Below are positions 30,151-38,071 of a stretch of 64,000 bases of DNA, piece by piece. How positions within the stretch are numbered: position 1 is the first letter of the stretch; every line of letters starts with the position of its first letter. Source of the stretch: DATFDN01 sp963756495. GTDB lineage: Bacteria; Pseudomonadota; Alphaproteobacteria; Acetobacterales; Acetobacteraceae. The notes under the pieces are model-generated. The model did no database searches and was not told the origin of the DNA. It was given only the letters and a program-made list of their open reading frames with translations. The DNA lies in NCBI GenBank assembly GCA_963756495.1, contig CAVWNS010000009.1, positions 62,001-126,000 on the forward strand, given 5' to 3'. The translations under genes and the position numbers were made by a program.

Positions 30151-30910
30151 TTGGGCAGCCCCGCCAGGAAATCCTCCACGGCCCGGTTGAACGGCTCCGG
30201 CCGGTCCAGATTCGCGGCATGACCCGCGCCCGGGATCACCACCTTCGTCGCGCCGGGGATCTTGCGCGCCATGTAGTCGGTCGCTGCGAGGAAGTTGGTG
30301 TCCTCGCTGCCCACCAGCACCAAGGTCGGTACCGCGATGGTTTCAAGCGAGGCGATCAGGTGATCGCCGTTCGAGGTCAGCATCCCCCGCGCCGCGCGCG
30401 CGAGGCCGGACGGCGTCGCGATGCTCGCGCGCCCGCGTCTCGGCCCGCGCGCCCAGGGCGGGGATGCCCGCGCGCCTCCAGATCGTCGGCGCGCTGGAGC
30501 GCGCGCTGGTTCCACTCCGCGCGCGCCGCCGCGTTGCGGAATCCCGGCCCGGTGTCGAACAGCATCAGCGCGCGGGTCATTTGCGGATGATGCAGGTGGA
30601 ATGCCATCGACACGACGCCGCCCAACGACAGCCCGCCGATCACCGCGCGCGCCTCGCCGCAGGCGCGCAGGATCGCGGCCATGTCCGCGATGCTGTGCGC
30701 CTCGGAATACAGGCCCTGGTCCTGCGGATAGTCGCTCTGCCCGTGGCCCCGCATGTCCCACACGATGACGCGCCAGCGGTCCTTCAGCGCGGCCACCTGC
30801 CCGTCCCACATGCGGCAGGTCGCGCTGTAGCCGTGGCTCAGCAGCACCGCCGGCCCGCTGCCGTGAACCTCGTAGTGGATGCCGACCCCGTCGCGTTCCA
30901 GCCGCGCCAT
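30147..30910 (-). CDS. alpha/beta hydrolase, two frameshifts
   Basis: Alpha/beta-hydrolase fold enzyme of the 3-oxoadipate-enol-lactonase-like group, 253 residues after repair. Oxyanion region AVLLSHGYSATCRMWDGQ, nucleophile elbow VIGGLSLGGVVSM, acid in LVLVGSEDTNF, catalytic His in PGAGHAANLDRPEPF. Between 30400 and 30480 the reading frame shifts twice (RGIPALGARAETRAREH is in a third frame); each is mended by removing one base. It is the first gene of the leftward acyl-CoA unit and divergent from the enoyl-CoA hydratase gene. Confidence 0.83.
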
Positions 30911-31004
30911 CGCCCCTGCCCCTTTCCGCCCCCGGCATTGTCGCCGCCGGTGCCCACCGATAGGCTGCCCGACAACGCCCGCAAGCGGAAGGGGAGCAAG
31001 CGCC

Positions 31005-31787
31005 ATGTCCGACGGCTTCGAGTTCGTCGATGTCAGCCTGAAGGGCCTGGTGGCCGAGGTCGAGATCCGCCGGCCGCCGAACAACCATGTCAGCGTGCCG
31101 ATGATCGCCGAGCTTTCGACCGCGCTGGAGCGGCTGGATGAGGATGCGCGCTGCCGCACCGTGGTGCTGTGCGCGGCGGGCAAGCATTTCTGCGCGGGCG
31201 CCGATTTCGGGGGACGCGGCGCGGACGGGCGCGACCCGACCGAGGCGGGCGGGCGGCACCTCTACAAGGAGGCGATCCGGCTCTGGCGCACCCGCAAGCC
31301 GATCATCGCCGCCGTGCAGGGCGCCGCGGTCGGCGCCGGGCTCGGCCTTGCCGTCATGGCGGATTTCCGCGTGTCCTGCCCGGAGGCGCGCTTCTCGGCC
31401 AACTTCACCCGGCTGGGCTTTCATCCGGGCTTCGGTCTGACCGCGACCCTGCCGCGCCTGATCGGCACGCAGCACGCCGCGCTGATGCTGTACACCGGCC
31501 GCCGCTTCACCGGCGAGCAGGCCAAGGCGATGGGCGTCATCGACCAGCTCGTGCCCGAGGCGTCGCTGCGCGAGGCCGCGCACGCGCTGGCGCTGGAGAT
31601 CGCGCAATCGGCGCCGCTCGCCATCATCTCGGCGCGCGAGACGCTGCGGCGCGGTTTGGCGGCGGCGGTGCAGGCGGCGACCGAGCGCGAGTACCAGGAG
31701 CAGAACTGGCTGCGCCAGACGGAAGATTTCAAGGAGGGCGTGCGCGCGATGGCCGAGCGGCGCCTGCCCGAGTTCAAGGGAGCCTGA
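31005..31787 (+). CDS. enoyl-CoA hydratase/isomerase
   Basis: Crotonase-fold enzyme, 260 residues. Oxyanion-hole segments are GKHFCAGADFGGRG and AVQGAAVGAGLGLAVMADF. The catalytic-Glu region of classical hydratases reads FTRLGFHPGFGLTATLPRLI, with no Glu at the first usual position, so the activity may differ from hydration. It is followed by the SDR gene after 4 bp, and is divergent from the alpha/beta hydrolase. Expected role: beta-oxidation-like steps with the dehydrogenases encoded upstream. Confidence 0.9.
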   Translation: MSDGFEFVDVSLKGLVAEVEIRRPPNNHVSVPMIAELSTALERLDEDARCRTVVLCAAGKHFCAGADFGGRGADGRDPTEAGGRHLYKEAIRLWRTRKPIIAAVQGAAVGAGLGLAVMADFRVSCPEARFSANFTRLGFHPGFGLTATLPRLIGTQHAALMLYTGRRFTGEQAKAMGVIDQLVPEASLREAAHALALEIAQSAPLAIISARETLRRGLAAAVQAATEREYQEQNWLRQTEDFKEGVRAMAERRLPEFKGA

Positions 31788-31791
31788 CATC

Positions 31792-32643
31792 ATGGGCAAG
31801 CTCGACGGCAAGGTCGCGATCGTCACCGGCGCCAGCCGGGGGATCGGCCAGGAGATCGCGCAGCTGTTCGCCCGCGAAGGCGCGCGCGTGGTCTGCGCGG
31901 CGCGCACGCTGAACGAGGGCGAGCACAGGATGCTGGAGGGTTCGCTGTCGCGGACGGTGGAAAACATCCGCGCGGCGGGCGGCCATGCGATGGCGGTGAC
32001 GACCGACGTATCCAGCGAGCAATCCTGCCAGCATCTGGTGGAGACGGCGCGCGCCGCCTACGGCCCGATCGACGTCCTGGTGAACAACGCGGCGCTGAAC
32101 TACTATGTCCCGATCGCCGAATACCCGACCAACCGCTGGGTGCGCTGCTTCGCGGTGAACGTGCACGGGCCGCTCATGCTGGCCAAAGAAGTGCTGCCGG
32201 ACATGATCGCGCGCCGGCGCGGCGCCATCGTGAACATCAGCTCCGGTGCGGCCATCGGCCCCGGCCGCGGTCCCTACGAGAACCACGCGGTCGGCGGCGG
32301 CACCATGTACGGCGCGACCAAGGCGGCGCTAGAGCGATTTACCCAGGGCCTCGCGCAAGAGGTCGCCCAGTATGGCGGCATCAGCGTCGCCGCCGTCTCC
32401 CCCTCCCGCGTCGTGCCCACGCCGGGAACGGTGCACCACAAGCTGGTCTCCGGGATGGACGATCCCAAGGGCGAGCCGCCGTCCTACATGGCCCGCGCCG
32501 TCCTGCTGCTGGCGAGCGAGCCGGCCGAGAAGGTCAACGGCCGGGTGACCTACAGCCAGCAGATCCTAGGCGAGTATGGCCTGATCGAGAATGCGCAGGG
32601 GCGTGGGGTGGAGACGCCGGGGTCGGGGTATTCGCAGATGTAG
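31792..32643 (+). CDS. short-chain dehydrogenase/reductase
   Basis: Classical SDR, 283 residues, NAD(P)-dependent. Cofactor motif AIVTGASRGIGQEIAQLF, VLVNNAALNYYVP, catalytic Ser in IVNISSGAA and Tyr-x-x-x-Lys in TMYGATKAALERF. Starts 4 bp after the hydratase stop, so the two are co-transcribed. Likely the 3-hydroxyacyl-CoA or related alcohol oxidation step of the local pathway. Confidence 0.92.
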   Translation: MGKLDGKVAIVTGASRGIGQEIAQLFAREGARVVCAARTLNEGEHRMLEGSLSRTVENIRAAGGHAMAVTTDVSSEQSCQHLVETARAAYGPIDVLVNNAALNYYVPIAEYPTNRWVRCFAVNVHGPLMLAKEVLPDMIARRRGAIVNISSGAAIGPGRGPYENHAVGGGTMYGATKAALERFTQGLAQEVAQYGGISVAAVSPSRVVPTPGTVHHKLVSGMDDPKGEPPSYMARAVLLLASEPAEKVNGRVTYSQQILGEYGLIENAQGRGVETPGSGYSQM

Positions 32644-32795
32644 TGGTTGCAGATGGGATGGAGGTGAGCGTGTGGTCCGGCGCGCGTCTCCCTCGGGATT
32701 GCTGCCGCCGTCACGGGCACACGAGCATCGGCTGGTGATCTGAAGTGGCGGTCGTTTGCTGGCCTGCCCTATCCTCCGTCGTGCGGGGGCGCGCC

Positions 32796-33467
32796 GTGAA
32801 GGATCGGCTTCGCACCGGAACCTGGTGTTTGGTTTTCCTATCCATCTGTTCCACGCTGGCAACCGCTCACACCGAGACTGCTATGCCGTCCGTTGGTCCC
32901 CCTTGGTGGTGGAGCGCATTTGCCGCTCCGCTGGTTACCGGTGCGCTTGGCGTCGCTGTCGCCTATATCGCTATTGGCTTCGATTTGACGAAAACATCCA
33001 ACCAAGAGCTCATCAAAAAGAGGATAGCAATTTATGATAGCGTCGCACCTAAGGTGAATGACTTGCTCTGTTTCTTTCTGATTAGGGGTGCGTGGAAGAA
33101 CCTGCCCCCGCCGTTTATGGTGCAGCGGAAGCGTGAATTAGATCAGATAATCTATGTTTATGGTCCGCTATTTTCCCCCGCAGTGTTCAATCAGTATCAG
33201 ATTTTCATCCATACGTGCTTCAGAACATTTACAGGTCTGGGCCACGATGCTCGCCTCCGTGCAAACCGCGCCCGCCTTGAAGGCGAATGGGGAGGGGCCT
33301 GGAAACGCGAGTGGGACGACCAGTTTGTTGCTTCTGGTGATGTGGTAGCTAACCAGGATATCTGGCGCGAGTACCAGAAGCTGATGACTCAGCTTGCTAT
33401 CGAGATTGGCGCAAGGCGCCGATACACGGAAGAACGCGGTCAAGGGCGAATATGGCCCGAGCGCTAA
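32796..33467 (+). CDS. hypothetical membrane protein, low GC
   Basis: About 223 residues, no recognised family. Two hydrophobic segments lie near the N-terminus (TWCLVFLSICSTLATA, and WWSAFAAPLVTGALGVAVAY), followed by a soluble charged domain with Tyr/Phe/Trp-rich content (FMVQRKRELDQIIYVYGPLF, then WREYQKLMTQLAIEIGARRR). GC content is visibly lower than in the flanking genes, which suggests recent transfer. Start uncertain: GTG 32796 gives both hydrophobic segments, ATG 32883 gives only the second, and the frame is open to 32745. Confidence 0.55.
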   Translation: MKDRLRTGTWCLVFLSICSTLATAHTETAMPSVGPPWWWSAFAAPLVTGALGVAVAYIAIGFDLTKTSNQELIKKRIAIYDSVAPKVNDLLCFFLIRGAWKNLPPPFMVQRKRELDQIIYVYGPLFSPAVFNQYQIFIHTCFRTFTGLGHDARLRANRARLEGEWGGAWKREWDDQFVASGDVVANQDIWREYQKLMTQLAIEIGARRRYTEERGQGRIWPER

Positions 33468-33753
33468 GGGCGATGCGAGAAGCGTCGGAAGCGTCGGATC
33501 TGGGCGACTCATGAAATGGCGGCTGCGGCACTCAGGCCGACGTCACACGCTTGAGGGGTCGGGACCGGCCTGCGATCGTCCCCACACTCCGATGACACGC
33601 TGCCCATTCATCGGAGCTGCGGTGATATTTCGATCGCGAATACAGTGCGCCGTTCACGCGCGAGACCGGGCCAGACACACGTCATCATGACAGAAACCCC
33701 CCGCGCCCTGCTCCGCTTCCGCATAGCCAGACCTGGCGCAGAAGGCGTACCTC

Positions 33754-34626
33754 ATGTTCATCCATCATCCGATCCTCGTCACCGACGTCCATGTCACCAA
33801 CCCGGACCCCGTCTTCGCCGAAAAGCTGCTGGAGCAGTACGGCGGCGCGACCGGGGAGCTGACGGCGGCGCTGACCTACTGGACGCAGTCCTTCCATACC
33901 GACGATCGCGGCATCCGTGACATGCTGCAGGACATCGGCACGGAGGAGTTCAGCCATCTCGAGATCATCGCCATGCTGATCGAGCAGCACACGCAGCGCG
34001 CCTCCCAGAACGCACAGGAGGCGGCCTATCGCAGCACGCTGTTCTCGCTGCGCGGGGCCGGCCCGCATCTGGTCGATTCGAAGGGCACGTTCTGGGACGG
34101 ACGCTATGTCAACGAGGGCGGGCACGTCGTGCGCGACCTGCGCGCCGACATCGCCGCCGAGGCCGGCGCGCTGAACACCTACGAGGCCCTGCTGCGCTAC
34201 GCCCCCGACGACGGGACGCGCGCCGCCCTGACCAATCTCGCCACCCGCGAGGTCTCGCACACCCACATGTTCATGGAGGCGCTGCGCTCGATCGGCGGAA
34301 TGGACCAGCCGCTGTTCGGGGATCTTCAGCCCGACCAAACGGTCAACCTCTATTTCAACATGTCGAACGGCCCCGGGGCCGATCTGCGCGGGCCATGGAA
34401 CAGCGAGCCGGCGTTCCAGTATGTGGCCGATCCCGTCCAGCACGAGCAGCAGCAGCACGGCAACCAAGCGCAGTACCTCGAACGAGATGAATTTGACACC
34501 GACCCCCGGCGCTCCCCCGCGGCAAGCCCCCACGCCGGGTGCCCCGCCTCGGTCGCAGACCGGACCGGTACGCTGACATGCCCGCCTCCGTTGGTCGCCG
34601 GGACCTGCTACAGGCCGGCGCCGTGA
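33754..34626 (+). CDS. manganese catalase
   Basis: Non-haem di-manganese catalase (ferritin-like four-helix bundle), 290 residues. Metal-ligand regions are visible: LLEQYGGATGELTAALTYW (Glu), IGTEEFSHLEIIAMLI (Glu, His, Glu), LRADIAAEAGALNTYEALLR (Glu) and TREVSHTHMFMEALRS (Glu, His). The family tail NLYFNMSNGPGADLRGPWN is present, then a Pro/Arg-rich extension of about 45 residues that overlaps the next reading frame and may be altered. It removes hydrogen peroxide; cytosolic. Confidence 0.9.
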   Translation: MFIHHPILVTDVHVTNPDPVFAEKLLEQYGGATGELTAALTYWTQSFHTDDRGIRDMLQDIGTEEFSHLEIIAMLIEQHTQRASQNAQEAAYRSTLFSLRGAGPHLVDSKGTFWDGRYVNEGGHVVRDLRADIAAEAGALNTYEALLRYAPDDGTRAALTNLATREVSHTHMFMEALRSIGGMDQPLFGDLQPDQTVNLYFNMSNGPGADLRGPWNSEPAFQYVADPVQHEQQQHGNQAQYLERDEFDTDPRRSPAASPHAGCPASVADRTGTLTCPPPLVAGTCYRPAP

Positions 34627-35030
34627 CGAGCGGACTGGCCCTGGCCGGCTTGCGGCCAGGGTGCGCCTCGGCAGCCGCGCCTGCACCGACGGACACAACG
34701 CCCCTCGCCGGCATGATCGCCGCGCATATCCGGCTCGACCTCGGCCGCGGCGCCTCGATCCGCCTGACCCAGCTCGACCCCGCGCTGCGTCCGTTGCGCG
34801 AGCTTGGCGCGGCGCGGATGTCCCCGGCGGAGCTTTACGACGGCGGCCTCCCCAGTCCGACCGGTAACCCGCTCCGCCGCGTCTGCGATCGAGCCCAGGC
34901 ATTGGCGCTGCAATTGGCCGCCGGACATTGGCGCGTGCCGCTCGCGCAATGCACCGCGTCCGCCACGGGCATCGTCCACGCGGCATCCGGTCGGGCAGTC
35001 GGCTACAAGGGATGGGTCGATATCATCTGA
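34578..35030 (+). pseudogene. remnant of a Tat-exported molybdo-oxidase large subunit (IorB-like)
   Basis: 150 codons. The start (VGRRDLLQAGAVTSGLALAG) is a twin-arginine-like signal. The end (AAGHWRVPLAQCTASATGIV, then HAASGRAVGYKGWVD) resembles the segment of IorB-like aldehyde/isoquinoline oxidoreductases that reads WGVP-xx-C-x-A-x-x-G-x-V then SGR-x-x-GY. The middle has diverged, and the catalytic molybdopterin domains (about 600 residues) are absent. It overlaps the end of the Mn catalase frame by 49 bp. The identification is tentative; it could also be a small exported protein in its own right. Confidence 0.4.
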
Positions 35031-35114
35031 AAGCATTCGCAAATCATCGCCGAGCGACGACACTCGCTCGGCGATGCTCTGCTCATGTCTCAACTGGTCC
35101 TGGACGCCCCGGCA

Positions 35115-37136
35115 TCAGGCGAGATCGCGCGGGATCGCCTCCCGCCACGCCCGCCGGCACACGACCGCCTCCCCCTCGAATGCCTGCAACGACGCCTCGA
35201 CCTCGAAATGCGTCGCCGTCGCGCTCATCGAGGCACGCAGTTCCGTGCGCGTCTCGATCGCGCCGCGCAGCACCGTCTGGCTGCGGGCCGTCTCGATGCG
35301 CGCGCTGAGCGGGTCGTCGTCTTGGATGCGGTATTCCGTGCGGGATTCGATCTCGATCTCGGTGCCGATCGCCTCGATCCGCGCCCGGCTCGGCGTCTCG
35401 ACGGCGCGCCAGAACCATTCGCGGCTGCCGATGTCGCGCCCGGATTCGCGGATCGAGCGGCCCTCGTGCAGCACGGTCCTGCGCGCGGGCGGCGCCGCCT
35501 CGGGAGGGGGAACGCTCAGCACCTCGTCCTGAGGACCGCGCACCGGCAGCACCAAGGCCGCGTCCCCCGCCAGCACGGTGACGCGCGCCGGTGTTGGCGC
35601 CGGCCAGACGATCGGCCAGTACGTGGTGGACAGCGCGAGCCGGATGCGGTGCCCTGCCGGAAAGGCGAACGCCACGTCGTTCAGCCGCAGCCGCACCGTA
35701 TAGCGCCGTCCCGGCTCCAGCGGTGTCGGCTCGGCGTGGCCGTCGCGGTGCGCCAGGTTGAGCACCCCGTAGCTTACCCGGAGGCTCGCCCCGTCGGGGT
35801 GCACGTCGCAGAGCCGGCCGACCAAGTTGGCCTGCGGGGCGTCGCAGGCGACCTCCAGCTCCAGCTCCGGCGCGCCCAGGATTTCCATCCGCTCATCGAG
35901 CGGCGCGCTGTCCCACACCACGGACAGCGCGTCGTCGCCCCGCTGGTCGTCTGCGTCGTCCGGAGTGACACCGAACGGGCACCAGTTTCCGCTCACGGCG
36001 CCCACATGCTGGGGCGTGCAGACCGCGACGGGCATCGTCTCGCCCGGCACGTCGGACAGCCGGCCATCGGACAGGAACAGGCGGCGCGGGCTGACCGAGG
36101 GCGGCGGCCAGCCCGGCTCGGCGATCCAGCGTCCCGGCCGCTCCGCGTAACGCGGGGCGGGGCGCACGCTTTCCATCATCCAGGCGCGCAGCATCGGCGG
36201 CGCCGACGCATCCTCCATGCCCTTCAGCCAGCGGTGCCACCAGGCGAGCGCCTCTTGCAGGAAGCCCGCCGCCGGGCCCGGCGTGGCGAAGTGGGGATAG
36301 CGGTGCGCCCACGGCCCGATCAGGGCCTGACGCGGAACGCGCAGATGGGCGAGCATGCGCGGGATGGCGTTGGTGTAGGCGTCGGTCCAGCCACCCACGG
36401 CGAACACCGGGCAGGCGATGGCGCCCCAGTCCTCGCACACCGAGCCGTGCCGCCAATAGGCATCGCGCCGCTGATGATGCAGCCACCGCGCGACGAACAG
36501 CGGCATCGCCTCCAGCCGCTGCCGCCACATCGCGCGCCACCGCTCGCCCACGATCGCCGGGTCCGGCGGATGCGCCTGGATCGCTTGCAGCACTGAGCCC
36601 CAGCCAAAGGTGGAGGTCAGCACCGCGCCGCCCATGACATGCACGTCGTCGGCGTAGCGGTCGTCGGTGGAGCAGACCGTGACGATCGCGCGCAACGCCG
36701 GCGGGCGCAGCGCGGCGACTTGCAGCGCGTTGAAGCCACCCCAGGAGATGCCCATCATGCCGACCGCGCCCGAGCACCAGGGCTGGCGCGCGATCCAGGC
36801 GATCACCTCCAGCGCATCGTCCAGCTCCTGCTGGGCATACTCGTCGGCCATGAGGCCGTCGGACTCCCCGCTGCCGCGCAGATCGACGCGGACCCCGGCA
36901 TAGCCGCGCGCGGCAAACCAGGGATAGGTCAGCGCGTCGCGCTCGTAGGTGCCGTCGCGCTTGCGGTAGGGGAGGTACTCCAGGATCGCGGGCACCCCGG
37001 CTCCGGGATCGGCCGGAAGCCAGATGCGCGCGGCCAGCCGCGTGCCGTCTCCGAGCGGTATCCAGACATTGTCGATCTCGCGGATCGCCCCCTCCGCTTG
37101 CGGGAGGGGGTCGGGGGAGGGGTTGCTTTCAGACAT
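35115..37136 (-). CDS. CocE/NonD family X-Pro-type acyl hydrolase
   Basis: Serine hydrolase of the cocaine-esterase / X-Pro dipeptidyl-peptidase S15 superfamily, 673 residues. N-terminal catalytic domain with IWLPADPGAGVPAILEYLPY, the nucleophile elbow GMMGISWGGFNALQV and VGGWTDAYTNAIPRML (acid region). Catalytic His is likely in LIGPWAHRYPHF. The C-terminal jelly-roll (CocE C domain) begins around ELELEVACDAPQANLVGRLC and ends SATATHFEVEASLQAFEGE. The gene is unbroken and overlaps the downstream end of the MBL gene by 8 bp, so the two are co-transcribed. No signal peptide. Confidence 0.9.
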   Translation of the reverse strand: MSESNPSPDPLPQAEGAIREIDNVWIPLGDGTRLAARIWLPADPGAGVPAILEYLPYRKRDGTYERDALTYPWFAARGYAGVRVDLRGSGESDGLMADEYAQQELDDALEVIAWIARQPWCSGAVGMMGISWGGFNALQVAALRPPALRAIVTVCSTDDRYADDVHVMGGAVLTSTFGWGSVLQAIQAHPPDPAIVGERWRAMWRQRLEAMPLFVARWLHHQRRDAYWRHGSVCEDWGAIACPVFAVGGWTDAYTNAIPRMLAHLRVPRQALIGPWAHRYPHFATPGPAAGFLQEALAWWHRWLKGMEDASAPPMLRAWMMESVRPAPRYAERPGRWIAEPGWPPPSVSPRRLFLSDGRLSDVPGETMPVAVCTPQHVGAVSGNWCPFGVTPDDADDQRGDDALSVVWDSAPLDERMEILGAPELELEVACDAPQANLVGRLCDVHPDGASLRVSYGVLNLAHRDGHAEPTPLEPGRRYTVRLRLNDVAFAFPAGHRIRLALSTTYWPIVWPAPTPARVTVLAGDAALVLPVRGPQDEVLSVPPPEAAPPARRTVLHEGRSIRESGRDIGSREWFWRAVETPSRARIEAIGTEIEIESRTEYRIQDDDPLSARIETARSQTVLRGAIETRTELRASMSATATHFEVEASLQAFEGEAVVCRRAWREAIPRDLA

Positions 37137-37983
37137 TCAGTCTGAACGCGTCGCCATCGCGCACGATCCGTCCCGCCGTGGCGCCGGCGAAATGTGTCCC
37201 CAGGACCAGCACCGGCTTGCCTTCCAGCTCCTGGTACATGCCCAGCCTCGTATGATGCGCCTGCTCGGGGTCCCAGTCGGCGGTGGAGGACCATTCGGGA
37301 TGCGCGATCTGACAGGGGTGGTGCAGGAAGTCGCCGGTGATCAGCCCCTCTTCGCCGCGCGAGGCGATGCGCACGCTGACATGGCCCGGCGTGTGCCCGA
37401 AGGTCGGCAGCAGGCTGATCTCCGGGCACAGCCGATGGTCGGTCTCGACCAGATCGACCAGCCCGGCGTCGTACACGGGCAGCACGGAATCGGCCAGGAT
37501 GTGGGTCATGTCGGCGCGCCCGTGATCCCCCGTCCAGTGGGCGAACTCGGCCCGGCCCATCAGGTACCGCGCCCGCGGGAAGGTCGGAATCCAGCGATCG
37601 TCCACCAGCATCGTGTTCCAGCCGACATGATCGACGTGCAGATGGGTACACAGCACGGTGTCGATCGACTCGCGCGGAAACCCCGCCTCGGCCAGCTCGC
37701 GCAGGAACGGACCCTGCAAATTGTTCCAGTGCGGGATGCGGCGGTTCTGCTTGTGGTTGCCGAGGCAGGTATCGACCACGATCCGCCTGTCGGGCGTCTC
37801 GACGAGGAAGGCGTGGATGCTCATGCGCAGCCGCCCGTTCTCGTCGGCGAAGTGCGGCCGCAACCAGGTAATCGGCAGGATCGCCTCGGGCGTGGCCTGG
37901 GGCAGCAGGAACTTGCTGCCGCCCGTCGCCTCCAGCTCCACGAGCTTGGTGATCGTCACGTCGCCGACACGCCACGATTGCAT
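37129..37983 (-). CDS. MBL-fold hydrolase, lactonase-like
   Basis: Metallo-beta-lactamase-fold enzyme, 284 residues, with the dinuclear zinc motif VLCTHLHVDHVGWNTM, then TFGHTPGHVSVRI, LITGDFLHHP and a C-terminal LVLGTHFAGATAG. This pattern is shared by lactonases (including AHL-lactonase-like proteins) and esterases; substrate cannot be assigned. I start at ATG 37983 (MQSWRVGDVTITKLVEL), since the frame upstream lacks family sequence. Followed by the overlapping CocE gene. Confidence 0.87.
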   Translation of the reverse strand: MQSWRVGDVTITKLVELEATGGSKFLLPQATPEAILPITWLRPHFADENGRLRMSIHAFLVETPDRRIVVDTCLGNHKQNRRIPHWNNLQGPFLRELAEAGFPRESIDTVLCTHLHVDHVGWNTMLVDDRWIPTFPRARYLMGRAEFAHWTGDHGRADMTHILADSVLPVYDAGLVDLVETDHRLCPEISLLPTFGHTPGHVSVRIASRGEEGLITGDFLHHPCQIAHPEWSSTADWDPEQAHHTRLGMYQELEGKPVLVLGTHFAGATAGRIVRDGDAFRLNV

Positions 37984-38071
37984 CCGCCGCCTCCCCGCCG
38001 CACGTCCGAACAATAGCGGCGGGCAGCGCGCCGGGGCTATAGGTGCCATCCACGCCAGCCGGAGGCCGCCG

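Noticed and set aside
33468..33753. Possible gene or RNA in the 286-bp gap before the Mn catalase
   Set aside because: Short frames without ribosome sites, no hairpin or tRNA-like fold found by eye.
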